Positions 4,941-13,217 of a stretch of 34,315 nucleotides of DNA are shown one piece after another (the first letter of the stretch is position 1; each line of letters begins with the position of its first letter). The notes under the pieces are model-generated. The model searched no databases. It was given only the letters and a program-made list of their open reading frames with translations, and was not told the origin of the DNA. The translations under genes were made by a program, and so were the position numbers. This stretch comes from a virus: IMG/VR virus record IMGVR_UViG_3300021364_000084, positions 1-34,315 of that record. One strand, written 5' to 3'.

Positions 4941-6307
4941 GCCTCAACCCACTCCAGCAAGACCTCATCGCGAGGATCAGAAGACAAGATAGAATCATCG
5001 CGGCTCGATGTGGTTGGGGAGCTGGCAAGACTTCAGCGCTAGTATTCAGCATCCTCTTTATTTCCAAGTGGCGCGCCGGGAGCTCCAGCTTACTGGTGAC
5101 CGACACCAACCCCAGATACAACTCTGTGTTGATGCCTGAGATGGAAAAATGGTTGTCGCCATTGGGCTGGACCTATAACCACTCTCTGAGGCAGTGGCTA
5201 GACCCAACCACAGGCTCAACGGTGTGGTGTCGCTCTTACTTTCGACCCGGCACAAGGGACGCAACCCATAACCCGCTTGAGGGTTTGAATATCACCTCTG
5301 GCTGCTGTCTCATCGACGAGTGCCAGACGCTCACCGCTGAGGTGGCGCATAAAGCGCTTGGTCGTCTGCGCTCAGGTCCATCTCCCATCATGATCCTTGT
5401 GGGCCTTCCTGTGGCTGACGCTTGGTGGTGTGCTATGGCTGAGGGCGCTGGGCTATCACCTCTGCTCTTCACCTCATACGTCAACAAGGCCCATCTCTCT
5501 GACGAGTGGTTTGAGGCTACTGAGCTGCTCCCTAAAGAAGAGCGTGAAGCCATGGTGATGAATAAGCCGCGTCCACCAAGCGGCTTGGTCTATTCAGAGT
5601 TTGACGTTGATACGATGGTGATTGATGATTGGGAGTACTCGCCAGAGATGAGCGCGAGGATTGCTATTGACTGGGGATTCAGAAAGCCATCAGTGCTCAT
5701 CCTCGCTCATGATGAACGGTTAGGCGCTGATGTGATCTGTGCTGAGCTGAACCCCAATGAGGTCACCATTGAGCAGCTAGCCTTAATGATCCTCGCTATT
5801 GCTTGGCCGCGCTCGATTCAGGACCAAGCGCCAGCGCCTCGCATATGGCTTGATGAGGGTTGCGCTGACAAAGCCGGCAAAGCTCGCAACGACCAAACCG
5901 GCGCTTCAGCATTTCGAGCAATGCGAGCAGCTCCCCCCAAAGGTTTAGGGATCCCGTTGAGGTCAACCACTGATCCAATCAGAACCGATATTCTCAACGG
6001 GGTGCAGAAGCTCAAGCGAGCATTCACGCGGCGTCAATATCTCATCACTCGTGAAGTCTGGGACGCTGGCGAACGCTCACCGGGCAACTCAATCAGGAAG
6101 GCGCTGCTCTCTTATCAGTGGGAGCGAACCAAAGAACAGCCTAAGAAGGATGGGCGAGAAGACCCACTTGACGCGCTCAGATATGATTGCATCATGTGGC
6201 GATGGGCAGATGATTCCACAGTGGACCGGCGCAAGTATCAACCCAGAGCCTCACCGCGATCAAGAAAGGTCAGGGTTGGAGGCGCTAGAGCAAGAGGGAA
6301 CTTTTAA
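4919..6307 (+). CDS. terL: Terminase large subunit
   Basis: A 462-aa packaging motor. The ATPase domain has Walker A CGWGAGKTS (31-39), Walker B CCLIDE (129-134, catalytic E134) and a coupling-motif-like MILVGLPV (158-165). The RNase H-like nuclease domain has acidic residues D251 (IAIDWGF), D312 (WLDEG) and D416/D419 (EDPLDALRYD). Length and motif order are complete. The start is supported by GAGGAAGG upstream. The adjacent TTG-started cyclase gene follows with no gap. Headful or cos packaging cannot be decided from sequence alone. Confidence 0.93.
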   Translation: MGEPRELSLNPLQQDLIARIRRQDRIIAARCGWGAGKTSALVFSILFISKWRAGSSSLLVTDTNPRYNSVLMPEMEKWLSPLGWTYNHSLRQWLDPTTGSTVWCRSYFRPGTRDATHNPLEGLNITSGCCLIDECQTLTAEVAHKALGRLRSGPSPIMILVGLPVADAWWCAMAEGAGLSPLLFTSYVNKAHLSDEWFEATELLPKEEREAMVMNKPRPPSGLVYSEFDVDTMVIDDWEYSPEMSARIAIDWGFRKPSVLILAHDERLGADVICAELNPNEVTIEQLALMILAIAWPRSIQDQAPAPRIWLDEGCADKAGKARNDQTGASAFRAMRAAPPKGLGIPLRSTTDPIRTDILNGVQKLKRAFTRRQYLITREVWDAGERSPGNSIRKALLSYQWERTKEQPKKDGREDPLDALRYDCIMWRWADDSTVDRRKYQPRASPRSRKVRVGGARARGNF

Positions 6308-7084
6308 TTGCTGAGAGAGTCAGAGCAATATAAAGAGCGGTCGCTCACAATTGTGCTTTTAGACTTGGTCAACTCAACTGGCTTTGTTGAGACCGCTGGC
6401 GCTCAACGTGCAGCGCGATGGTTTCAGTATCACGACCGGCTGACGCGCTCCCTTCTCTATCGCTTCAGCGGCCGAGAGATCGACAGGTCAGACGGGTTCC
6501 TCTTTACGTTTGATCTAGCTCATGAGGCGCTCAGCTTCGCGCTTTATTACCAGCAGACGATTCCCCAGAAGATCCACATTAAAGCAAGAATTGGGATTCA
6601 TTATGGCTGTGTTGTTGAGGTGCATCAAATTGAGCTTTTGGTATTGGTGGGAGCGAAGCCCATTGAGGTGGAGGGCTTGTCAAAGAATATCGCGGCGAGG
6701 ATCATGAGCTTGGCTCAACCCGGTCAGGTCTTGCTGAGCGCGCCAGCTTTTGAGCGCGTCAAGAACAGGTCCAACGGGATGACCCCAAAAGGGACGCGCT
6801 ATGCTTGCGTGGGGCTTTATCGTCTACAGGGAGTGAAAGAGCCTCAGGTTATTTATGCCGCCGGCTTACATATCAAAACACTTCAGCCACCACCATCAAC
6901 CGCCAAGGTCAAGAGGTTGGGCGGCCCAAGAAAGGTCAGGTCTCGAATGAGGCACAAATCATTTTTAGAGTGGTCTGAATTTATACTCCTCTTTTTATTT
7001 TGGTTAGCATTGGGCTATCTGGCCGTGCATATGTGGCCATACATTAAATTTAAATTCTGGGAGTGGTGGAATGAACAACGATGA
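6308..7084 (+). CDS. Class III nucleotidyl cyclase with C-terminal membrane anchor
   Basis: A 258-aa protein. Residues 12-187 follow the class III adenylyl/guanylyl cyclase homology domain: LTIVLLDLVNSTGF (metal D19), GREIDRSDGFLFTF (metal D62), KARIGIHYG (92-100), GLSKNIAARI (transition-state N127 and R131) and YRLQGVKEPQVIY. The usual substrate-selecting Lys and Asp positions appear replaced (a DRSD segment before D62; E120 seven residues before N127), so the base used is uncertain. A basic linker (195-220) leads to one membrane helix at about 225-243, then an aromatic tail, giving a tail-anchored cytosolic enzyme. It starts with TTG right after the terminase stop; AGAGGG is upstream. It overlaps the two-TM gene by 14 bp. 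Cyclases in this location are not part of standard phage head modules. Confidence 0.82.
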   Translation: MLRESEQYKERSLTIVLLDLVNSTGFVETAGAQRAARWFQYHDRLTRSLLYRFSGREIDRSDGFLFTFDLAHEALSFALYYQQTIPQKIHIKARIGIHYGCVVEVHQIELLVLVGAKPIEVEGLSKNIAARIMSLAQPGQVLLSAPAFERVKNRSNGMTPKGTRYACVGLYRLQGVKEPQVIYAAGLHIKTLQPPPSTAKVKRLGGPRKVRSRMRHKSFLEWSEFILLFLFWLALGYLAVHMWPYIKFKFWEWWNEQR

Positions 7085-7514
7085 GGAGAAGAAGACAAAG
7101 CGCGGCTGGTGGTTCTCTGTAATCTTTATGGGTTTGGTGATGGGCCTGATTATCTTTTTGGCTCGCGTGGAAATAATTGAAAAAAATAGAGATGTGCTCA
7201 TTGGAATCTTGGGGATGATTACGGGTTCAATCTCCTCAATGCTCGCTATTGCCAGCGGTCGAGATCCAGCTGAGGTTGATGAGCTCAGGGGAGAGGTGGG
7301 CAAGCTTAACGCTGACAGGGCGGCGCTCATCGCTCGCCTCAGAGATGCTAATATTCAGCTTCAACTGAAGAATGATCACTTGCTGGAATTACAGCTGGCG
7401 ATGATCAAGGCGCTCACCAAGCTAGAGGTGAATTTTGTTTCAGAAGAGGTTGAGCTTCATGAGCAGGTCAAGGAGTGGTTACCTTCTGTTGAAAAAAAAG
7501 AAGAAAACGGTTAG
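7071..7514 (+). CDS. Two-TM coiled-coil membrane protein
   Basis: A 147-aa protein with a charged N-terminus, TM1 at about 13-31 (WWFSVIFMGLVMGLIIFLA), a short basic/acidic turn (EIIEKNRD), TM2 at about 42-62 (VLIGILGMITGSISSMLAIA), then a coiled coil (68-115) and an acidic, Lys-rich tail. N- and C-termini are predicted cytosolic. The start overlaps the cyclase gene by 14 bp, so the two are probably translated together. The hairpin resembles small holin-like or exclusion proteins. It is too short for a classical cyclic-nucleotide-binding domain. It could be an effector, partner or scaffold of the cyclase; a second holin is another reading. Confidence 0.7.
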   Translation: MNNDEEKKTKRGWWFSVIFMGLVMGLIIFLARVEIIEKNRDVLIGILGMITGSISSMLAIASGRDPAEVDELRGEVGKLNADRAALIARLRDANIQLQLKNDHLLELQLAMIKALTKLEVNFVSEEVELHEQVKEWLPSVEKKEENG

Positions 7515-7540
7515 GCTTAAGGGAATCATAAGGAGCGCCC

Positions 7541-8935
7541 ATGAATGAGCGTACAGCACCCAAACACTTAAGAGCGTCAACGCCTCGCTTTGGCGTTAAG
7601 GGAATCACAGGGACTCAGCTGAATGCCGGCACCTTGTCGGTAGAGTCTAACCCAGAGCTCACCGGCCTCAATTGGGTTCAAGCTGCTGAGGAGATGTTAA
7701 GGACTGATCCCATAGTGAGGCGCTCTTGGCACATGTTGAGGCAGACCTTACTGAGCGCTACTTGGAGATTCACTCCAGGGATTGAGGGTGACTTGGTGAG
7801 TGAAGAGCTGGCCCGGTACGCTAATGAAGCGTTTGGCCTCGACGGTCACTCGGGACAAATGGAGAGCTCATGGGAAGAACAACTGAGCTATCTTTTTGAA
7901 TTTGTCCCTCTTGGTTATCGCTACGCTGAAGAGGTCTACAAGGTTGGGCCTGACTCAACGGGAAAAGTTAAGGTGTGGCTGAGTCATTACGCTGACCGGG
8001 AACCTAGCGCTCACAGTCGTTGGCTGAGTCGCGACTCTCAACACCTCGATGGGGTTCTTCAGAATATGGTTGGATCAGGGAAACAGCCAGAGCCCATCCC
8101 AGCCAACAAGCTCCTCCTGCTCACGCTCAACCGTACCGGCTCAAACTTCGAGGGCGTTGGAATGTTGCGCCCTGTGTGGTGGTGGTGGCGAACTAAGCAG
8201 CGCGTCTCAAACCTCATGTGTGTAGGGCTCGACCGTTGGGCCGTTCCGACTCCCAAGGTAGTGGTTGACCGCTCGACCGCTGAACAAATCGGGCTCACTG
8301 ATGGTGATATTGACGCGATGATCAACGACGCTGAAGCTCAGGCTCAAGCGTTCATCTCATCAGAGCAGAGCTATCTTGTTGAGAACTCAGCGGTAAAGTT
8401 TGAGACTTACGCCGCTCAGCCTAATCTTTACGCTGATGGCCCAATCAATATAATTTCCAAATGTGACAGCCAGATTGCAGCCGCTTTCCTCGCTCAGTTC
8501 GCTGATTTGGGCCAGACTGAAACCGGCGCTCGATCTGTGGGAGAAATCCACCTCTCAGTATTTCGGCGCGCTGCAATTAACCTTTGTGACTTGGTGGCTG
8601 CTCAGGTGAGCGGCCCTGACCGTAGAGGAGCCGGCACGATTGGCCGGCTGATTCGCTGGAACTATGGAGCGGTTGACCCTTCTAAACTTCCTCGCCTCAC
8701 TCACACTGGCCTTGACACTGATGAGCTTGGAAGCTCGCTTAATGCTCTGCCTCAACTGGTGACAGCGGGGCTCATCACTCCAGACGATGAGCTAGAGCGA
8801 GTCATCAGGGCCAAGATTGGTGCAGGGGATTTGCCTGAAGATGCTCAGCGTAGCGCTGTTTCTCGAATCCCAACTTATAGCGGTGGCGTGTCTGCTCTAG
8901 CTGAGACCCTGATCAAGAGGCGGCGCAATGGTTAA
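7541..8935 (+). CDS. Portal protein (Mu gp29 / DUF935-like)
   Basis: A 464-aa portal candidate. The segment MLRTDPIVRRSWHMLRQTLL followed by SATWRFTPG is typical of the Mu gp29-like portal group, as is the aromatic-rich middle (RPVWWWWRTKQRVSNLM). It would form the dodecameric ring at the head vertex through which DNA passes. A strong AAGGAG lies before the ATG. It overlaps the protease gene by 8 bp. Length and position after terminase support the call. Confidence 0.85.
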   Translation: MNERTAPKHLRASTPRFGVKGITGTQLNAGTLSVESNPELTGLNWVQAAEEMLRTDPIVRRSWHMLRQTLLSATWRFTPGIEGDLVSEELARYANEAFGLDGHSGQMESSWEEQLSYLFEFVPLGYRYAEEVYKVGPDSTGKVKVWLSHYADREPSAHSRWLSRDSQHLDGVLQNMVGSGKQPEPIPANKLLLLTLNRTGSNFEGVGMLRPVWWWWRTKQRVSNLMCVGLDRWAVPTPKVVVDRSTAEQIGLTDGDIDAMINDAEAQAQAFISSEQSYLVENSAVKFETYAAQPNLYADGPINIISKCDSQIAAAFLAQFADLGQTETGARSVGEIHLSVFRRAAINLCDLVAAQVSGPDRRGAGTIGRLIRWNYGAVDPSKLPRLTHTGLDTDELGSSLNALPQLVTAGLITPDDELERVIRAKIGAGDLPEDAQRSAVSRIPTYSGGVSALAETLIKRRRNG

Positions 8936-10895
8936 GGCGATCAAGAAGAAGAAGAAGAGGACCGAAGCCCAAACACCGGCCAAGCCTCAAGAGCGCATCA
9001 GAGGAAGCAAGGCCAATCCAGAAGGGTCAGCCAGCGGCTCACGTGGTGGCATCGAGATCGGAGAGCGAGCGCAGAAGGCGCTTGAGAACATGAGGGACAG
9101 CCACAATGAACGATACACGAACGCTCATCGCCAAGTTAATATGGGTCAGCTTAAAGCTGTGTATCGTCGCGGCGCTGGCGCTTTCTCTGTTAGTCACCGG
9201 CCTGGTATGACTCGAAATGGTTGGGCGCTGGCTCGCGTTCGAGCGTTCCTTAAACTGGTGGGTAAGGGTGAGCGCAAGAAAGCTTATACCGGTGACCTTG
9301 ATCTCTTGCCTGATGGTCACCCATCCAAGCCAGCAGCTGAGAAGAAGGCTGAGCTGAATCTGAAGCGATACGATCACATTGATTTCACTCCACCCAAAGG
9401 AGCGCAAGAGGCTGGAAGGCGAGCGCTTGAGGTGAGAGAGAGCAAGCCCATCTCCCAGCGAGGTATGACCTCAGTGGGCATCTCTCGAGCTCGCGACCTC
9501 TCCAACGGTCGAAAGATGAGCCCCGATACAGTACGCCGAATGCTCGCCTATTTCACACGTCACCAATCTGACAAGCAGGGCTCAACTTGGAGCGATCAAG
9601 GGAAGGGCTGGCAAGCTTGGCACGGTTGGGGCGGTGACGCTGGCTTTGCTTGGGCCCGAAAGGTAGTTAACCAAATGGACGCCGCCGATAAAAAAGCGCA
9701 AGCGCTCAGGGCATACTCTGAAGCGCTATCAACCCAACACACTTATGATATCCCTGATGGCCTCACAATTGGCCGGCCTTTCAAGACGCTGTCTCTGGGC
9801 CAAGTCAGCTCTCGAATGAGCGGTCAGGATATCGGCAAAGAGATCACTATGGAGATGCTCAGTGAAATGGTCAGAGTTTTCAACGCTCGCCGCGCTGAAG
9901 ATCCTGTGGTGATTGATTGGCAGCACGCCACATCTCCTTATCAAGACGGTCCACCAGCTCCACCAGAGAGCGGCAACGCTCTGGGGCTCATCGCTGATCT
10001 TGAGCTGAGAGAAGATGGCCTTTACGCAATTCCCGCTTACAATGAGCGCGGCTTGAATGTCGTTGCTGAAGCCGGTGGAGTCTTGTGGAGCTCCCCTGAG
10101 TTTCTCGCCGGGGATGTATTTGACAGAGCTGGAGGAAGTCACATTGGAACCGCTCAGTTATTGGCGGTCACCCTTACACCAAGGCCAGCTCAATCACACT
10201 CTAAAATTGACAGAGTCACCCTCAATGAAAGGTTTGCAGACATGGATGACCTCGCCAACATGGACCTCGATGATCTTCGCGCCATGCTCATCTCAAAAGA
10301 TGAGATGGTCAAAAGACTCGAGGCCCAAATCAAAGAAATGAAGAAGGACGCTGAGTCTAAGATCTCTTCTGACGCGCTCGAGGAGCAAGACAAGGACAAA
10401 GAAGAGAAGATGAGCGAAGACGAAGACAAAGAGAAGAAAATGGCTGAAGACAAAAAAGATCACTACAAGATGAGTGAGGCTGTGAGCCCTGAGCTGCTCT
10501 CTGAGTTCAACGCTCTTCGTGAGAAAAATGAGCAAATGGCTAAACGCCTTGAGACCATCGAGCGAGAAAAGCGCTCGATCGAAAAGCGCGAAGCGGTTAG
10601 CGCTCTTCTTCGTGATGGTCGCATCGAGCCAAGTCAAGAAAGCGTTGCCGGCAAAGCTTGGGAGCTCAGAGAAATTCAGCCCGAGTTCTGGCAGATGTTC
10701 AGCGAGCGTCCAGCTGGCGCGGCTGTACCTCTTCAAGAGGTTGGTCATGGTGCAAGCGGCCGAGAGATCAACCGCCAATCACTCGACGCAGAAATCAAAA
10801 AGCTAGCCGCTGAGAAGAGCATTTCTTACAGCGAGGCGCTTAACCAATTCCGTACTTCAAACCCTGACTTCTATACCAAAGCATTTGGAGGCTGA
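8928..10895 (+). CDS. Fused head protein: N-terminal phage domain, I-like protease, scaffold
   Basis: A 655-aa protein with at least three parts. Residues 1-50 are a Lys/Arg-rich leader. Residues about 60-250 form a distinct domain (LKAVYRRGAGAFSVSH ... MSPDTVRRMLAYFTRHQSDK ... WGGDAGFAWARKVV) that I recognise as a recurring phage head-region domain of unknown function. Residues about 275-430 resemble the Mu gpI-type head maturation protease (PVVIDWQHAT with D330 and H333; EAGGVLWSSPEF; LLAVTLTPRP). Residues 439-655 are highly charged coiled coil typical of scaffold and end DFYTKAFGG. The protease should cleave scaffold and itself after prohead assembly. A nested start at 10242 may make scaffold alone. 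Confidence 0.8.
   Translation: MVKAIKKKKKRTEAQTPAKPQERIRGSKANPEGSASGSRGGIEIGERAQKALENMRDSHNERYTNAHRQVNMGQLKAVYRRGAGAFSVSHRPGMTRNGWALARVRAFLKLVGKGERKKAYTGDLDLLPDGHPSKPAAEKKAELNLKRYDHIDFTPPKGAQEAGRRALEVRESKPISQRGMTSVGISRARDLSNGRKMSPDTVRRMLAYFTRHQSDKQGSTWSDQGKGWQAWHGWGGDAGFAWARKVVNQMDAADKKAQALRAYSEALSTQHTYDIPDGLTIGRPFKTLSLGQVSSRMSGQDIGKEITMEMLSEMVRVFNARRAEDPVVIDWQHATSPYQDGPPAPPESGNALGLIADLELREDGLYAIPAYNERGLNVVAEAGGVLWSSPEFLAGDVFDRAGGSHIGTAQLLAVTLTPRPAQSHSKIDRVTLNERFADMDDLANMDLDDLRAMLISKDEMVKRLEAQIKEMKKDAESKISSDALEEQDKDKEEKMSEDEDKEKKMAEDKKDHYKMSEAVSPELLSEFNALREKNEQMAKRLETIEREKRSIEKREAVSALLRDGRIEPSQESVAGKAWELREIQPEFWQMFSERPAGAAVPLQEVGHGASGREINRQSLDAEIKKLAAEKSISYSEALNQFRTSNPDFYTKAFGG
10242..10895 (+). 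CDS. Possible nested scaffold start within protease gene
   Basis: An in-frame ATG (codon 439 of the fusion) is preceded by AAAGG at 10228-10232 with 9-bp spacing. It falls exactly between the protease and the coiled-coil region, and would give a 217-aa free scaffold, as lambda C/Nu3 and Mu I/Z do. The evidence is position plus a ribosome site; expression is not shown. Confidence 0.4.
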   Translation: MDDLANMDLDDLRAMLISKDEMVKRLEAQIKEMKKDAESKISSDALEEQDKDKEEKMSEDEDKEKKMAEDKKDHYKMSEAVSPELLSEFNALREKNEQMAKRLETIEREKRSIEKREAVSALLRDGRIEPSQESVAGKAWELREIQPEFWQMFSERPAGAAVPLQEVGHGASGREINRQSLDAEIKKLAAEKSISYSEALNQFRTSNPDFYTKAFGG

Positions 10896-10897
10896 TC

Positions 10898-11290
10898 ATG
10901 GCCAACACTGACAATATTTTAAGCTTTGTCGCTGCTGAGGCAATCACTGAGTATGCGATTGTTTCACTCAACGCTGCTGGAAAGGTCGTGATCACTGACG
11001 CGGCCACAGACCCTAACGCTATCGGAGTAGCTCAGCGCGCTTGTGAAAGTGGTGAACCTGTTGACGTGGTGATTCATGGTATTACTCGCGTGATTGCTGG
11101 CGAGTCACTCACCTTTAACTCTACTCCTCTCCTTGCAGCTGCTCTTGGTGGAAAGGTCCAAGCTTGCGAGCCAGGCGACACGACTTTTTATCAACTCGCT
11201 CGAGTAATTCCTAATGCTAATCAAACGAGTGCCAGCGCTGGAGACCAGATTAAGGTCTTGTTCGTTGGACCCACCACGCTCAACACTTAA
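10898..11290 (+). CDS. Head decoration / capsid cement protein candidate
   Basis: A 130-aa beta-rich protein (EYAIVSLNAAGKVVITDAAT, then DPNAIGVAQRACESGEPVDV). The pattern is that of small capsid-stabilising proteins (DUF2190/lambda D neighbourhood type) and it sits just before the major capsid gene. GGAGG precedes the start, two bases after the scaffold stop. It would bind the expanded capsid. Confidence 0.7.
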   Translation: MANTDNILSFVAAEAITEYAIVSLNAAGKVVITDAATDPNAIGVAQRACESGEPVDVVIHGITRVIAGESLTFNSTPLLAAALGGKVQACEPGDTTFYQLARVIPNANQTSASAGDQIKVLFVGPTTLNT

Positions 11291-11300
11291 GAGGTGAACA

Positions 11301-12293
11301 ATGGCCAGCTCATATTCTAATCTCCATCCCGTAGACCAGATCTTAACCAGCCTTGTCGTTGAGGCGGTCCCTAGTGATGATCAGCTCATTGCTGATAAGA
11401 TCTGTGAAAACATCACCATCCCTGAGCGCTCTGGGACTCTTCTTCTTGAAGAGACTCGCAACTTCATGGGCGCTGGAGCAGGGCTTGACCTCGAGCGCGC
11501 TCCAGGTTCATCACGAACTTCAATCGGTGGATTCGACCGCTCATCACAAACCTTCAAGGCCAAGATCTATGGCGCTCAGGACTCCATCGCGATGGAGGAC
11601 ATTCTTGACTCTCAATATCCGGGGAGTGAGGAGCAGCGCATCGCTCGCAAGGTTGCACGAGTGATGAAGCTCGCAAGAGAGAAGCGCTTCGCTGATGTCC
11701 TCTTTGACTCAACAGCGTTCGCCACCTCAACACCGGGTATTAAATTTGATGCCGCTGGTGCTGAGCCGCTCACCTTCCTTCATGAGCTTAAGGATACTGT
11801 CTTTGCTGCTGCTCATGGGATCAACCCAGACAGCCTCATCTTTGGGCGCGATGTTTTCCGACAGTTAGCGCGTAACCCAGAGATTAGAGGTTATGTGGGG
11901 TCAACCTCCAGCGGGCTCGCAAGTGGCAACCGCATTCTTAATGATGAGGCTGTTCTCTCTGTGCTTCGTGATGTGCTTGGAATTCCAAATGTTTACGTTG
12001 GCCAAGCTCGCCAAGATACCGCGGTCCCCGGCGCGACTAGCTCAGAGTCTTATATCTGGAATGGCGAGAGTATCTTCATGGGGATCCTCAAGGGCTCTGA
12101 TGCAATCGTCCAGAAGAGCGGCAACGTTAAGGGTATGCCTGTGGCAGCGCTCAACTTCCAGTTTGGAAGCATGGTGGCCGGTCAATATGACAGCCTCGAT
12201 AAGACACGCCGCTATGTATACGCTGAAGAAGTCCACGCGGTCCAAGCGATTGACTCAACGCTTGGTCACGTTGTTACCGACTGCTTGACCTGA
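11301..12293 (+). CDS. Major capsid protein
   Basis: A 330-aa protein expected to have the HK97 fold. It follows decoration protein and scaffold, has a good ribosome site (AAGAGGTGAA), and contains features typical of Mu-like major capsid proteins: an N-terminal arm region (ENITIPERSGTLLLEETRNF), a segment of E-loop type (FKAKIYGAQDSIAMEDIL), a central helical stretch (EQRIARKVARVMKLAREKRF) and PDSLIFGRDVFRQLARNPEI. No cleavage site can be assigned with confidence. Confidence 0.85.
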   Translation: MASSYSNLHPVDQILTSLVVEAVPSDDQLIADKICENITIPERSGTLLLEETRNFMGAGAGLDLERAPGSSRTSIGGFDRSSQTFKAKIYGAQDSIAMEDILDSQYPGSEEQRIARKVARVMKLAREKRFADVLFDSTAFATSTPGIKFDAAGAEPLTFLHELKDTVFAAAHGINPDSLIFGRDVFRQLARNPEIRGYVGSTSSGLASGNRILNDEAVLSVLRDVLGIPNVYVGQARQDTAVPGATSSESYIWNGESIFMGILKGSDAIVQKSGNVKGMPVAALNFQFGSMVAGQYDSLDKTRRYVYAEEVHAVQAIDSTLGHVVTDCLT

Positions 12294-12296
12294 TTC

Positions 12297-13217
12297 ATGT
12301 TGATGCTCAGTGAGTGTACATGTGGAGCTGCTCAGCCCACATTATTATCAGAGGATGCTGACCGTAAAGCCATAGATGATCTGTCCCGACAGGTCAAAGG
12401 GCGGCGGGGGCCTCTGGCTCAACTCACTCGAGCTAAACGAGATCAGCTTATTGCTGAGGTATCGGCTGAGCGGTCGTTTGAAAAAGCGATGGGCTCAGCG
12501 CGGCGCGATCTCCTTGATTTAATGGAGCTCGCTCTTTCCTCTCAAGACCCTCAACTCTTGCTTCAGCTCGATGATCAGCAACTCATGGATTTCATCATGA
12601 GAGGCGGCATGGGGTTAGCTGTTGATGAGTTCGTTGAGAGTCAGGAGAGGATCAGAGAGGCGGCGTTGAGAGGGCTTCAAACCATTGAGCCCAATCTTGA
12701 CCTCAACTCAATTCCAGAGCTTGACACCATCCAAGCTCAAATCACTTCTCAGGTCTTCGAGGATGTTATTCTCCCAGACACCAAGAAGGCGGTGAGGAGC
12801 GCTCTCACCTCAATCTCAGTGGGCGTCCCAGCTGAGATTATCATGAGTGATCTAAACTTAGTTCTCACTCGAAGCACAGGGCGCCAGCTCACAGAGGTCA
12901 AGACAGCGATCTCACAATATGGGCGTTCAATCTCAGCGGCTGCAGCTGTGGCCGCTGAGCTCGATCATTATTTATACACTGGACCACAGGACGGGATCAC
13001 CAGACCCTTTTGCAAACCTCTGGTTAACAAGGTGGTGACCAGTGCTCAAATGAGTCAGCTGAACAATGGGCAGGGTCTCCCAGTGATCACCAGCGGCGGC
13101 GGTTATAACTGCCGGCACAGCTGGAGCCCAGTGACCGCTTCATTCATTGACTCCGCTGGGCTCGATGTCGCGAAGTCGGCAGATATCAGGAAGGCCAACC
13201 AAGGAGGCAAGCGATGA
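12297..13217 (+). CDS. Mu F-like / SPP1 gp7-like minor head protein
   Basis: A 306-aa protein. The C-terminus carries the conserved phage head-morphogenesis signature: LDHYLYTGPQDGITRPFCKP followed by a glycine-rich turn and GGGYNCRHSWSPVT, with Cys and His residues that may bind metal. The N-terminal part is helical. In Mu and SPP1 this protein sits near the portal and may be ejected with DNA. Here it comes after the capsid gene rather than next to the portal. The start is ambiguous between ATG 12297 and ATG 12303; neither has a strong ribosome site. Confidence 0.78.
   Translation: MLMLSECTCGAAQPTLLSEDADRKAIDDLSRQVKGRRGPLAQLTRAKRDQLIAEVSAERSFEKAMGSARRDLLDLMELALSSQDPQLLLQLDDQQLMDFIMRGGMGLAVDEFVESQERIREAALRGLQTIEPNLDLNSIPELDTIQAQITSQVFEDVILPDTKKAVRSALTSISVGVPAEIIMSDLNLVLTRSTGRQLTEVKTAISQYGRSISAAAAVAAELDHYLYTGPQDGITRPFCKPLVNKVVTSAQMSQLNNGQGLPVITSGGGYNCRHSWSPVTASFIDSAGLDVAKSADIRKANQGGKR

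Noticed and set aside
10293-10778. Leftward hydrophobic frame opposite the scaffold region
   Set aside because: The apolar Phe/Leu residues are the antisense of Lys/Glu codons in the coiled coil; no start signal.
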